Below, piece after piece: positions 1 to 8,640 of a stretch of DNA of 64,000 bases (its first letter is position 1; each line of letters opens with the position of its first letter). This stretch comes from Noviluteimonas gilva (GTDB lineage: Bacteria > Pseudomonadota > Gammaproteobacteria > Xanthomonadales > Xanthomonadaceae), in NCBI RefSeq assembly GCF_009740395.1, contig NZ_WOXT01000004.1, forward strand, positions 186,001 to 250,000, given 5' to 3'. A program made the position numbers and the translations under genes. The notes beneath the pieces were generated by a model, which did not search any database, was not told where the DNA came from, and worked only from the letters and a program-made list of their open reading frames with translations.

Positions 1-3000
1 TCATCGGGTTTCTCCCTTGGGTGCGCGTGATTCGAGCCATTCGTACAAAACCGGCAACAGGATCAAGGTCAGCAACGTCGAACTCAGAAGCCCACCGACC
101 ACCACGGTTGCGAGCGGACGTTGTGTTTCGGCGCCCACCCCTGTCGACACGAGCATCGGCACCAGACCGAGGATGGCGACGCTCGCGGTCATCAGAACCG
201 GGCGCAGGCGGAGGGCTGTTCCTTGCAGGACCGCGTCGCGCACCGATAGGCCTTTGTCGCGTAGTTCGTTGAGGAAGCTCACGAGCACGATGCCGTTGAG
301 CATCGCGACGCCGAACACCGCGATGAAGCCGATCGCCGAGGGCACCGACAGGTATTGGCCGGTGACGAACAACGCGAGAAGGCCACCGATAGTTGCGAAC
401 GGCACGTTCGCCAAGATCAACGCCGCGTACTTGATCGAGTTGAACGCCGTGTAGAGCAACAGGAAGATGAAGAAGATCGTGACCGGGACGATAACAGCCA
501 GCTTCGCGAGCGCACGTTGCTGGTTTTCAAACGCACCGCCCCACTCCACCCAGTAACCCGCCGGCATTTGCACTTGTGCTTGCAACGCGGCGTTGGCCTC
601 CTTGACGAAGCCGTCAACGTCGCGCCCGCGCACGTCCATTTGGATCACCGCATAACGTTGCAACTGCTCGCGGCGAACGAAGGAGTAACCCTCGGCCACG
701 GAAACCTCCGCGACCTCCGACAGAGGAACGATCGCACCGGCCGACGTGCGCATCGGAATGCGACGAAGCGCTTCTACCGACGCCTTTGCGTCATCGCCCA
801 GGCGCACCGAGATGTCGAAACGCTTCACGCCATCGAGCAGCACGCTCACCGGTTCGCCGCCGACACCATTGCGCACGATCGTAAGCACTTCCTCGGCGTT
901 CATGCCGTGCCGCGCGAGTTCGTCACGATCCACCGCAATGCGAATTTGCGGCTTGCCAACGTTCGCTTCCAGCGAAAGATCGGCGACGCCCGGTACCTTT
1001 GCGAGCACGGTTTTGATCCGACCGCTCAGACGATCGAGCTCCGCGAGGTCTTCGCCGTACAGCTTGAGCGCGAGTGTGGCGCGCACACCCGAGATCAACT
1101 CTTCCACGCGCATTTGGATCGGTTGCGTGTAACCGGGCACGACGTTTGGCACGGTCTTCTCAAGCGTCTCCTGCATCGCGGTTTCGAGCTCCTTGATGTT
1201 GCGACCCGACTTCCACTCGTCTTCTGGCTTGAGCGCCGTATAGATTTCCATGTAGTTGACGTCGGCCGTCTCGCCCTTCTCCGCGCGACCGATCATCGCG
1301 ACCGTCGTGTCGACTTCGGGGAACTGCTTGAACGAATCCGCGATCACCTTGCTGGTGCGAATCGATTCATCCAGCGACGTTGACGGGATACCCGTGATGC
1401 GCCACATGATCGAGCCTTCCTGCAACTGCGGCATGAACTCCTTGCCGAGGAACGGAAACAACGCGAGGCTACCGAGCAGCGCGACGACCGCGCCTATGAC
1501 GACCGCTCTCTTCTTCGCCAGCGCCTTGTCGAGCAAGGGCCCGTAGATGCGCTTGATGCGCGCAACGAGCCACGTGTCGCGTTCCTCCTTGGGCTTGAGG
1601 ATCAGCGATGCGAGCACCGGGATCAGCGTCAGGCTGAGCACGAGCGATCCGGCCATGGCGAACGCGATGTTGAAGGCCATCGGCTTGAACATCTTGCCTT
1701 CAAGACCTTCCAGCGAGAACAACGGAAGGAAGACGACGATGATGATCATGATCGCGAAGGCAATCGGATTGGCGACTTCCTTGGCGGCCGCCAGCACCGC
1801 CGAGGTGCGATCGACTTTTTCGCCGTGAGCTTGTCGCTCAGCCATGATGCGGAATGCGTTCTCCACCATCACCACGGCGCCGTCCACCATCATGCCGATG
1901 CCGATCGCCAAACCCGCGAGCGACATCAGGTTCGCCGATAGCCCGAACTGCCCCATGCCGATGAAGGCGATCAGCATCGCCAGCGGCAAGGTCACGATGA
2001 CGACCAGGGCCGAGCGCGCTTCGCCGAGGAAGAGGAACAAGATAACCGCGACGAGCAACGAACCTTCGATCAACGCACGCAATGCGGTTTCGACCGCCTT
2101 GTCGACGAGGTCGGTACGTTCGTAGATCGGCTTGAGCACCATGGTCTTCGGCAACGCGGCCTTGACCACGTCGAGCTTGCCTTTCACGGCTTGCACGACT
2201 TCTTTTGCGTTCTCGCCGATGCGCGCGAGCGCCATGCCGAGCACGACTTCTTCGCCATCGCGCGTCACCGCACCGAAGCGAGGCGCAGGCGCTTGGACGA
2301 CTTGCGCGACATCGCGGAGATAGACGGGCACGCCATCTTCCGACTTGAGCACGATCGCGCCGATGTCTTCGGCAGTCTTCAACAAGCCAAGACCACGCAC
2401 GAGGAATTGCTCGCGCCCGACGTCCATCGTGTTGCCGCCGACTTGACCGTTGTTCGCCGGGATCGCCGACATCACGTCGCCGAAACCGAGGCCGCGTGCG
2501 TAAAGGCGCTGCGGATCGATGCGCACTTGGAACTCACGCTCGCCGCCGCCCCACGAAGTCACATCATCGACGCCCGGCGCCGTGCGCAGGATCAGACGCA
2601 CCGTCCATTCCTGCCACGTGCGCAGGTCCATGTCGCTGACCTGTTCCTTTGTGACACCGGGCGCCCGCTCCACCGTGTACCAATAGACCTGCCCGAGACC
2701 CGAAGCGTTCGGCCCCATGGTCGGCTTGCCGTAGCCTTCGGGCAACCGATCACCAATCTCCTGTAGGCGTTCGTTGACCAACTGACGCGCAAAGTAGATA
2801 TCCATGTCGTCGTCGAAGTACACGGCGACATACGACAACCCGAACAGGCTGACCGAGCGGATTTCCTGCACCTTCGGCAAACCCGCGAGCGCGGATTCGA
2901 CAGGCGTGGTGAGCAGTTGCTCGACATCCTCGGCCGCGAGGCCAGGCGACTCGGTGTAGACGTTGACCTGCGCAGGCGTCACGTCGGGGAATGCATCGAT

Positions 3001-3105
3001 GGGAACGTTGCGCACGGCGTTCACGCCGAGGAACGCGACCACCGCAAAGGCAATCACCACGAGCAGCTTGTAACGCAGGGAGAGTTCGACAAGGCGATTC
3101 AACAT
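1..3105 (-). CDS. czcA: Heavy-metal efflux RND pump, CzcA/CusA family
   Basis: Inner-membrane proton-driven pump of a tripartite metal efflux system. With the adaptor (CzcB) and outer-membrane channel (CzcC) encoded just upstream it would export metal ions from the periplasm or cytoplasm. The 1034 residues are the normal RND length: TM1 near residues 12-30, two large periplasmic loops, and TM clusters at about 335-530 and 860-1020. The TM4 stretch GMMVDGAVVMVEN near residue 405 carries the acidic residue and VEN signature of the heavy-metal RND branch. Last gene of the operon czcC-czcB-czcA, 27 bp after czcB. Complete, with ATG start and TGA stop at the very edge of the window. The metal (Zn/Co/Cd versus Cu/Ag or Ni) cannot be fixed from the sequence alone. 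Confidence 0.95.
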   Translation of the reverse strand: MLNRLVELSLRYKLLVVIAFAVVAFLGVNAVRNVPIDAFPDVTPAQVNVYTESPGLAAEDVEQLLTTPVESALAGLPKVQEIRSVSLFGLSYVAVYFDDDMDIYFARQLVNERLQEIGDRLPEGYGKPTMGPNASGLGQVYWYTVERAPGVTKEQVSDMDLRTWQEWTVRLILRTAPGVDDVTSWGGGEREFQVRIDPQRLYARGLGFGDVMSAIPANNGQVGGNTMDVGREQFLVRGLGLLKTAEDIGAIVLKSEDGVPVYLRDVAQVVQAPAPRFGAVTRDGEEVVLGMALARIGENAKEVVQAVKGKLDVVKAALPKTMVLKPIYERTDLVDKAVETALRALIEGSLLVAVILFLFLGEARSALVVIVTLPLAMLIAFIGMGQFGLSANLMSLAGLAIGIGMMVDGAVVMVENAFRIMAERQAHGEKVDRTSAVLAAAKEVANPIAFAIMIIIVVFLPLFSLEGLEGKMFKPMAFNIAFAMAGSLVLSLTLIPVLASLILKPKEERDTWLVARIKRIYGPLLDKALAKKRAVVIGAVVALLGSLALFPFLGKEFMPQLQEGSIMWRITGIPSTSLDESIRTSKVIADSFKQFPEVDTTVAMIGRAEKGETADVNYMEIYTALKPEDEWKSGRNIKELETAMQETLEKTVPNVVPGYTQPIQMRVEELISGVRATLALKLYGEDLAELDRLSGRIKTVLAKVPGVADLSLEANVGKPQIRIAVDRDELARHGMNAEEVLTIVRNGVGGEPVSVLLDGVKRFDISVRLGDDAKASVEALRRIPMRTSAGAIVPLSEVAEVSVAEGYSFVRREQLQRYAVIQMDVRGRDVDGFVKEANAALQAQVQMPAGYWVEWGGAFENQQRALAKLAVIVPVTIFFIFLLLYTAFNSIKYAALILANVPFATIGGLLALFVTGQYLSVPSAIGFIAVFGVAMLNGIVLVSFLNELRDKGLSVRDAVLQGTALRLRPVLMTASVAILGLVPMLVSTGVGAETQRPLATVVVGGLLSSTLLTLILLPVLYEWLESRAPKGETR

Positions 3106-3132
3106 GCGATCGCCCTCCGCTTGCGAGAGACG

Positions 3133-4254
3133 TCAGTGACCATGACCTTCTCCCAGTTGCGACTTGAGCAGTTGCGACTTCACCGCAAACGCACCCGCGA
3201 CAACGACCTGGTCGCCGGCCTTGAGGCCTTCTTCGATCACGGTGTGATCGCCAATAACTTCGCCGGTGCGCACCGGCGCGGACTCGATTGCGCCCCGCGC
3301 GTTGCGTCGGAACGCAACGGTCTCGCCGCCTAGTTGTACGAGCGCGTCGGTCGGAACCGAGATGGCATTCCGACCGGCCACGCCGGACTGCAGGTAAACG
3401 TCGACGAAGTCGCCGCCATGCAACAGGTCCTCGCTGTTCGGCGCTTCGATACGCACGACGGCGTTGCGCGTTGCTTCTTGGGTGCGGTGCGCGGCGCGCA
3501 GGACTTTGCCCGAGATGCGCTTGCCGTCGACGACGATCGTGACCGCGCTGCCGGGTGTTACGCGCGGCATGCTGCCGGGGGGCAGCTTGGCATCGACCCA
3601 GACGATCGATTCGTCGACCAGGCGATACAGCGTGCGGCCGGGTTCGATGCGCTCGCCGACGACGAAGTCGTCCTCAGTGATGCGTCCCGCGTGCGGCGCG
3701 GTCAACGTAAAGCGGCCGGCGACGTTGCCGGTAGCGGTGCCGGGCAACCCATATGCCTGCGCCTTCGCCCGCGCACGGTCGACGGCGACTTTCGCCTCTG
3801 TGATGCGACGACCCGCGACGGCATCGCGACCAAGCGCTTCGACGCGCCGCCATTCTTGTTCGGCAATACGCAGTTCCGCTTGCGCGTCGGAGACGGTGAC
3901 GCTGGTCAGCGTCACGAGCGGCGTTCCTGCACGCACTTCATCGCCGAGCTTCGCGTGACGACTTATGACGAGCGCGTCTACCTGTGGCGTGATGAGCGTT
4001 GTGCCATAGGCGTTGTCGAGCACTTCGCCCGGTGCGCGCAATTGTTCGCCCGCGTTCGACGCTGCGAGGCGTTCGATGCGGATACCGGCGGCGCGCAACG
4101 CGTTGTCGTCCATGCGCAGCGTGTTGGCCTGCGCTTCGCTCTCTTCTTCTTCGTGCTCCGCGGGCGGTTCTGATTTCGAGCAAGCGGTCAGCGCAAACAC
4201 GATCATCAGGGTGAGGAGCAAGGGTCGGTTCGGTTCCATCGAATGCAGTCTCAT
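3133..4254 (-). CDS. czcB: Heavy-metal efflux periplasmic adaptor, CzcB family
   Basis: Membrane-fusion adaptor linking the RND pump to the outer-membrane channel. The start at 4254 was chosen because its ATG overlaps the czcC stop as ATGA; it gives 373 residues beginning MRLHSMEPN. A lipoprotein signal ends at the lipobox LTAC (Cys25). It is followed by an acidic stretch with one His (PPAEHEEEESEA), a lipoyl/barrel-sandwich hybrid region, an alpha-hairpin around AELRIAEQEWRRVEALG, and beta-barrel and membrane-proximal domains. The extreme C terminus LGEGHGH is His-rich and could contact metal. No separate N-terminal metal-binding domain of the kind found in CzcB of Cupriavidus is visible. 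Overlaps czcC and is probably translationally coupled to it. Confidence 0.93.
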   Translation of the reverse strand: MRLHSMEPNRPLLLTLMIVFALTACSKSEPPAEHEEEESEAQANTLRMDDNALRAAGIRIERLAASNAGEQLRAPGEVLDNAYGTTLITPQVDALVISRHAKLGDEVRAGTPLVTLTSVTVSDAQAELRIAEQEWRRVEALGRDAVAGRRITEAKVAVDRARAKAQAYGLPGTATGNVAGRFTLTAPHAGRITEDDFVVGERIEPGRTLYRLVDESIVWVDAKLPPGSMPRVTPGSAVTIVVDGKRISGKVLRAAHRTQEATRNAVVRIEAPNSEDLLHGGDFVDVYLQSGVAGRNAISVPTDALVQLGGETVAFRRNARGAIESAPVRTGEVIGDHTVIEEGLKAGDQVVVAGAFAVKSQLLKSQLGEGHGH

Positions 4255-5516
4255 GGTGTACCTTCCAGTCCGGCCCAGCGTTCGAGCTGGCCGGTGGCGG
4301 CGAGGTAGTCGGCGTATGCGCGCCACGTGCGGGCCTGCAGCTCCGCGCGCGCGAGTTCGGTGTCAAGGCTTTGCTTGAGCTGCAACAGGTAGTCGGCGGT
4401 CGACAGCTCGCCTTCGCGCCATAGTCGTTCGAGCAACGCTTCGCGACGACCGACGTCGGTGCCTCGGCTGCCGGTCCATCGCGTCCATGCAGCGCGGGTG
4501 CTCGCGTAACTGTCGATCGCGCGTTGGCGTTCCGCATCGAGTTGCAGCTTGATGCGGTCGGCGTCTGCACGTGCGGTCACGGCATCGGCTTCGGCGGCAA
4601 CCACTTCTGCGCGGTAACCGTTGCGAATGTTCAACGGAATGGTGACCGTGAAGCCGACAACGTTATCGCGCGCGAGATCGTCGTATTCGACGCGCCCGCC
4701 GCGCAACCCAACAGTCGGGTCAGCCGTGCGCGCCTTACGTGCGACGTCGACCTCGCGCTCCGCCGCCGATGCGGCAGCGAGAGCGACGGCAATCTCGGGC
4801 GCCGCTTCCGAGTCCCCGTTCGACAAGGGCGCGGGCAATGCGACTTCGGGCAAGGTCGCCATGGCTGGATCGCCACCCGCGCTTCGGAAGCGGGCGGCGG
4901 CTTCTGCCTGGTCGGCGAGCAGCGTGGCTTGCTCGGCTTCGGCTTCATCGCGCGCCAGAAGGGCGAGATCGCGATCGAGGCCGGAGATGTCATCGGCAGC
5001 GAACTGCTTTTGCGCCAGCTCGGCGAAGCGCGACAACAGCCCGATACGGCGCTCGCCGGTTCGCACGCGTTCGCTCGCCCTAATCCAATCAGCGAGCGCG
5101 GCGAACCAGTCCTTTGCGAAGTCACGCCGTTGAAGGTGTGCACGCGCCGTTGCTTCATCGAGCCGCGCCGTCGCCGATGCCTCGCGGGCGCGGCGCTTGC
5201 CGTTGATGTCGAGCGTCAGGTCCACGCCCGCGGTTGCGGTGCGATCGGTACCTTCGTTCTCGTAATCGAACACCAACTCGGGGTTGTAGAGCGGCCGACC
5301 CGCCGCATCGCGCCGCGCGCGCGCGGCCGACAACTGCGATTCGGTGGATTGGTAAGTCGGGTGCTGACGCCACGCTGCCTGCAGCGCTTCGCGAAGCGGC
5401 GTTGGTGCACGTGGATCGGGCGACTGCGCGAAGGCAGCAGCCATCAGGGTCGTGCCGACAACGGCAACGACCAGCCGCGCGACGAACCGTCGTCGCGGCA
5501 TGCGAACAAATTGCAT
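4251..5516 (-). CDS. czcC: Outer-membrane efflux channel, CzcC/TolC family
   Basis: Outer-membrane factor of the CzcCBA efflux complex, forming the exit duct for metal ions. 421 residues, typical for CzcC. An N-terminal signal peptide with an Arg-rich n-region and hydrophobic core (VVAVVGTTLMAAAFAQ) precedes two long alpha-helical repeats rich in Ala, Arg and Glu, the hallmark of TolC-like proteins. An internal Met at residue 6 is an alternative start. The gene stop overlaps the czcB start by 4 bp. It is preceded by a small secreted Cys-rich gene in the same direction, so it is probably not the first cistron. Confidence 0.92.
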   Translation of the reverse strand: MQFVRMPRRRFVARLVVAVVGTTLMAAAFAQSPDPRAPTPLREALQAAWRQHPTYQSTESQLSAARARRDAAGRPLYNPELVFDYENEGTDRTATAGVDLTLDINGKRRAREASATARLDEATARAHLQRRDFAKDWFAALADWIRASERVRTGERRIGLLSRFAELAQKQFAADDISGLDRDLALLARDEAEAEQATLLADQAEAAARFRSAGGDPAMATLPEVALPAPLSNGDSEAAPEIAVALAAASAAEREVDVARKARTADPTVGLRGGRVEYDDLARDNVVGFTVTIPLNIRNGYRAEVVAAEADAVTARADADRIKLQLDAERQRAIDSYASTRAAWTRWTGSRGTDVGRREALLERLWREGELSTADYLLQLKQSLDTELARAELQARTWRAYADYLAATGQLERWAGLEGTP

Positions 5517-5576
5517 TGGAAAACCCTCAGGATCGACATGGCCTCGGCGTAGCCGAGGGTTCGAGTTCGATGTCGA

Positions 5577-5948
5577 TCAGCCGATAGGTGGCCGTAGGGT
5601 TAGCGGCACGTGCGCTGAAGCGCGCTCGTCGACGCGACCTTCGACTCCATCGCCGTGCACCGCGATCGTCATGCCGGCGACGGATTGCAGCACAGCGGCC
5701 GCGTGGTGGCAGCTACAGTGCGTGCAGCTTGCAGCATGCGCGAGAAGACCATCGGCGCCGGACCCGGCGCTTGCCTTCTCGACGATCGTCACGCCTTCGG
5801 GGGCCATGCCCAGGTCGGCCAGTTCGTGCTGCGTGCATGCCGCAACCGAGCCGATGCGGAGCAGGAGCGCGAACAGAACGGCAACGGCAAGCCAGCGGGA
5901 GCGCCGCAAGGCCGCGATAAGCGTCAAGTTGCCGGAAACTGCGTGCAT
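5577..5948 (-). CDS. Small secreted Cys/His-rich protein leading the czc operon
   Basis: Unrecognised 123-residue protein. A hydrophobic segment at about residues 19-36 (WLAVAVLFALLLRIGSVAAC) looks like a signal peptide or membrane anchor. The mature part contains the compact cluster CTHCSCHHA near residue 72, a plausible soft-metal ligand set. It lies 60 bp upstream of czcC on the same strand, so it is probably co-transcribed with the efflux genes. By position it could be a periplasmic metal sensor, buffer or regulator, comparable in placement (not in sequence) to small Cys-rich accessory proteins of other metal-resistance operons. That function is inference only. Confidence 0.7.
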   Translation of the reverse strand: MHAVSGNLTLIAALRRSRWLAVAVLFALLLRIGSVAACTQHELADLGMAPEGVTIVEKASAGSGADGLLAHAASCTHCSCHHAAAVLQSVAGMTIAVHGDGVEGRVDERASAHVPLTLRPPIG

Positions 5949-6034
5949 TGCCGCGCAGCATATCGGTACGGCTGAGCGTTATGTAATTCCACAACCGCCG
6001 GAGTTGCCCGACCAACCATCTCTGCATCACGTAA

Positions 6035-6781
6035 CTATTTGTATTTGTTGGATTTAATTCTAAAGGCAGTAAGGCGGCCGGTGGTCGTGGTCCCACGGGT
6101 TTTTGAACCCTCCCCCCGCCCCATCCGTCCGCCGGTGCGCCTCAACAAACGCCCACGCCAGACGGAGATTGATGATGCCGACCGCTCTGTCTTCGGTACA
6201 TGCAATGGCAGAGTTTCAGAGGTGCCCACCGGTGAGGCCAGTTCTTCCTCAAGGGAAGCGCCGGTAAGCCCTGCCTGAGGGCCGGGCTCGCGGCAGGACG
6301 GCGATGATCGTGGTCGGCTAGGCCTTCCACGAGGGCCACCCTTGCCTGCGATACGGGCTGGCAGATCGATTTTTTCGCCGCGGGCAACCCTGCTCCAAAG
6401 ACCCGAAGGCACCTTGGTTTCGCGCACATCGAGCTTTCCGGCGCACGCATCGATCTTGATCCACGTGAAGCCATACAGCGAACACTGATGCAGACCGCCC
6501 TGCCGCGTCAGTTCGACGAACCCTGCCGCCATGAGCTCATCGATCGCGTTCGCCAGCGAAGAGTGCGATGTCCACCCGCGTTTCTTCATCAACGAGCGGC
6601 TGACGCAGATGTCGCCGTTGTGGCCGTAGCGGTACTGCGCGCACATGTCGAGCAAGAGGTGTTTGGCGTTCGCGGACAGCGCGACGAAGTTCGGCGCGTT
6701 CAACACATCGTGCGGCAGGCGAACGAAGGTTCCTCCTTCCCGCCTGCCCGTTTGCCGAAGCCGCCTTCGCGCGCTACTCAT
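6035..6781 (-). CDS. Winged-helix DNA-binding protein of an accessory element
   Basis: Hypothetical 248-residue protein. From about residue 20 it shows a winged-helix-like region: VRLPHDVLNAPNFVALS, then LMKKRGWTSHSSLANAID as probable recognition helix, then a wing ending QCSLYGFTWIKID. This arrangement is common in replication or transfer regulators of mobile elements and prophages. The second half is Arg/Ser/Pro/Gly-rich and probably disordered. The start at 6781 (MSSARRRL) overlaps the stop of the 62-residue gene upstream by 8 bp, so three small genes form one tightly packed unit. An in-frame upstream ATG at 6835 would add 18 residues. DNA binding is inferred, and the exact role is unknown. 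Confidence 0.65.
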   Translation of the reverse strand: MSSARRRLRQTGRREGGTFVRLPHDVLNAPNFVALSANAKHLLLDMCAQYRYGHNGDICVSRSLMKKRGWTSHSSLANAIDELMAAGFVELTRQGGLHQCSLYGFTWIKIDACAGKLDVRETKVPSGLWSRVARGEKIDLPARIAGKGGPRGRPSRPRSSPSCREPGPQAGLTGASLEEELASPVGTSETLPLHVPKTERSASSISVWRGRLLRRTGGRMGRGEGSKTRGTTTTGRLTAFRIKSNKYK

Positions 6782-6962
6782 CGGAGCGACCCGCGATCTT
6801 GCGTTCGGCGCGTTCGACGGCTGCGACGGCGTCACGCAGCATTAGCAACGCGTTGTGCGCGTACTCGATCGAAGGCCGGTGTGCGAGTTCGTGCATCACC
6901 GCATGAACCCCGTCCGCGACGAACTCAAGCTCGCGTTTGTTCGGGTCGAAGTCAGCGGTCAT
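6774..6962 (-). CDS. Hypothetical 62-residue protein
   Basis: Small acidic/helical protein beginning MTADFDPNKRELEF and ending RAERKIAGRSDE. No domain recognised. It is supported as a gene by its tight packing: its start overlaps the stop of the AlpA-like gene upstream by 11 bp, and its stop overlaps the start of the winged-helix gene downstream by 8 bp. The central segment VMHELAHRPSIEYAHNALLMLRDAV would form two amphipathic helices, as in small oligomerising partners of DNA-binding proteins. Function unknown. Confidence 0.55.
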   Translation of the reverse strand: MTADFDPNKRELEFVADGVHAVMHELAHRPSIEYAHNALLMLRDAVAAVERAERKIAGRSDE

Positions 6963-7197
6963 CGGCCACCTCCTGGTCGGCGACCGAGGCCACGCCGTCG
7001 CCATCAAGGAAGACTGGGCGCTGCAAGCGACGCACGTCGCCAACGCGCCGGTAGTTGCGGTTGCTGATCCTGACGACGGGCAGCACGCCCTTGCGCGTCC
7101 ACCTCCACAACGTCATCAGGGTTACGCCCAACGCATCGGCCGCGCGTGCATCGGGAACAAGGCGGTCTTCCACTGGAAGATCATGTGCGGGTTTCAT
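6952..7197 (-). CDS. AlpA/MerR-like small helix-turn-helix regulator
   Basis: 81-residue protein with the architecture of excisionase/AlpA-type regulators: RAADALGVTLMTLWRWTRKG forms the helix-turn-helix at about residues 18-37, followed by a short wing (VLPVVRISNRNYRRVGDV). Such proteins direct transcription or excision of integrated elements. The start at 7197 (MKPAHDLPVED) is preferred over an in-frame 7296 start because the latter would run through the palindrome at 7271-7290. First gene of a three-gene overlapping unit reading toward the czc operon. Its location between metal-resistance genes and upstream of a tRNA-adjacent block fits a decayed or compact genomic island. Confidence 0.7.
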   Translation of the reverse strand: MKPAHDLPVEDRLVPDARAADALGVTLMTLWRWTRKGVLPVVRISNRNYRRVGDVRRLQRPVFLDGDGVASVADQEVADDR

Positions 7198-7270
7198 CTC
7201 TGACTCCGTCGGTGTTGGCGAGTGATCGCCGTCGTGACCGAACGTAGGGGTCAGAAAGGTTGATGTCGAA

Positions 7271-7290
7271 GCGCTATTCTGGAATAGCGC
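7271..7290. promoter_or_regulatory. Candidate operator palindrome upstream of AlpA-like gene
   Basis: Two 9-bp arms, GCGCTATTC and GAATAGCGC, are perfectly complementary around a 2-bp centre. The palindrome lies about 75 bp upstream of the AlpA-like start and within the 141-bp gap separating it from dmeR. It is AT-richer than its surroundings and has no following T-run, so an operator is more likely than a terminator. Autoregulation by the downstream HTH protein is inference. Confidence 0.4.
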
Positions 7291-7338
7291 CGCCAACTCG
7301 CGACAGCGGTTGCTTCCGCGACGATTGTCGGACCGCGT

Positions 7339-7611
7339 TTACTTGAAGTAGGAACGCAAGATCGCGGTTACCTCGTTGATCTCGGCCTCGCGCTTGCCCG
7401 CACTTCTCTCGCGCGCCAGATGTTCGCGAAGGTGACCGTCGAGCACTTCCATCATCAGTCCGTTCACGGCGCCACGCACGGCGGCGATCTGCGTCAGCAC
7501 CGCCATGCATTCAGGATCGCCAGCGAGCGCAGTTTCCAGCGCATCGACCTGGCCTCGGATGCGGCGGACGCGCGTCAACAGCTTCTTAGAACTTCCTCCG
7601 ACGTGCGCCAT
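7339..7611 (-). CDS. dmeR: Ni/Co-responsive repressor, CsoR/RcnR family (DmeR-like)
   Basis: 90-residue all-helical metal sensor of the CsoR/RcnR/FrmR family. The residues at the metal site are His3, Cys35, His60 and His64 (MAHVG, DPECMAV, DGHLREHL), the fingerprint known for the nickel/cobalt sensor RcnR rather than copper CsoR (Cys-His-Cys) or formaldehyde FrmR. The apo-protein is expected to bind the G-tract operator between it and the divergent exporter gene and to release DNA when Ni or Co binds. dmeR-dmeF pairing is known from rhizobia and relatives. ATG start 46 bp from the dmeF start. The assignment rests on visible ligand positions; metal preference is inferred from that pattern. Confidence 0.88.
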   Translation of the reverse strand: MAHVGGSSKKLLTRVRRIRGQVDALETALAGDPECMAVLTQIAAVRGAVNGLMMEVLDGHLREHLARERSAGKREAEINEVTAILRSYFK

Positions 7612-7624
7612 CGCTGGCTCCCGG

Positions 7625-7655
7625 ATACCATAGGGGGGTATAGCAGGAATATACC
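7625..7655. promoter_or_regulatory. DmeR/RcnR-type operator between dmeR and dmeF
   Basis: The 46-bp divergent intergenic region contains ATACC (7625-7629) facing GGTAT (7637-7641), with a six-G tract at 7633-7638 and a second ATACC at 7651-7655. Inverted repeats flanking a G-tract are the known recognition element of RcnR/CsoR-family repressors. The site lies immediately upstream of the dmeF start at 7658 and close to the dmeR start at 7611, so one bound tetramer could control both genes. Confidence 0.7.
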
Positions 7656-7657
7656 CG

Positions 7658-8593
7658 ATGAACCTGAGCGCCGCCGCCGACCGCTTCCGCCACGATCACA
7701 CATTCAACGAGGGCAACCCCCTCGCCGAGCGCAACACGCGTTATGCCGTCGCGTTGACCGCCGCGATGATGGTGGTCGAAATTGCGGGTGGCTGGATCTT
7801 CAACTCAATGGCGTTGCTGGCCGACGGCTGGCACATGAGTTCGCATGCTCTCGCGCTCGGGCTTTCTGTGTTCGCGTATGCATGCGCGCGCCGCTTCGCC
7901 AACGACCGCCGCTTCGCCTTCGGCACGTGGAAGGTCGAGATCCTGGGCGGTTACACGAGCGCAGTGCTGCTGCTCGGCGTCGCGGCCGTGATGGCGTTCC
8001 AGTCAATCGAGCGCCTGTTCCGCCCCCTGCCCATCCATTACGACCAGGCAATCGCCCTCGCGGCCATCGGCCTTGCGGTGAACCTCGCGTGCGCGTGGTT
8101 GCTGCGCGGCCACCATGAACATGATCACAGGCATGCGCATCACCACGACCACCACGCGCACGACCATCACCACCACGACCTGAATCTTCGCTCTGCATAC
8201 CTGCATGTATTGGCCGATGCAGCAACATCCGTGCTGGCCATCATCGCGCTGGTCGCGGGAAAGTTCTGGGGCGCGATGTGGTTGGATCCAGTGATGGGCA
8301 TCGCCGGCGCCGTGCTCGTGACCGTGTGGGCGTGGGGACTGCTGCGCGATACCGGCCGCGTGCTGCTCGACGCGGAGATGGACGCGCCAGTCGTCGAAGA
8401 GATTCGCGAAGTGATCGGCACCGAAACTGATGCCGAGATCGCCGACCTGCACGTGTGGCGCGTCGGCAAGGGCAAGTATGCCTGCGTGGTCAGCGTCGTC
8501 GACCGAGACGGCCGTAGCCCCGAACACTATCGCCGCGCACTTTCGGTCCACGAAGAACTTGTGCACGTGACCGTTGAGGTCAACGTAGTTTGA
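7658..8593 (+). CDS. dmeF: Cation diffusion facilitator, DmeF-type Co/Ni exporter
   Basis: Inner-membrane proton antiporter of the CDF family, 311 residues. It has six predicted TM segments, with a long His-rich cytoplasmic loop between TM4 and TM5 (HEHDHRHAHHHDHHAHDHHH, about residues 151-170). The TM2 site reads ADGWHMSSH and the TM5 site HVLADAATS. The HxxxH form in TM2, instead of the HxxxD of zinc CDFs, is typical of the DmeF branch, which exports cobalt and nickel. A C-terminal cytoplasmic domain is present. It is transcribed divergently from an RcnR-type repressor with a shared operator, which supports Co/Ni as substrate. The His loop probably buffers or senses metal. Confidence 0.9.
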   Translation: MNLSAAADRFRHDHTFNEGNPLAERNTRYAVALTAAMMVVEIAGGWIFNSMALLADGWHMSSHALALGLSVFAYACARRFANDRRFAFGTWKVEILGGYTSAVLLLGVAAVMAFQSIERLFRPLPIHYDQAIALAAIGLAVNLACAWLLRGHHEHDHRHAHHHDHHAHDHHHHDLNLRSAYLHVLADAATSVLAIIALVAGKFWGAMWLDPVMGIAGAVLVTVWAWGLLRDTGRVLLDAEMDAPVVEEIREVIGTETDAEIADLHVWRVGKGKYACVVSVVDRDGRSPEHYRRALSVHEELVHVTVEVNVV

Positions 8594-8640
8594 CCGAAGC
8601 GTGCGAGTAGCTGATTGCGCGCGCCCTCCGATCTACATTT

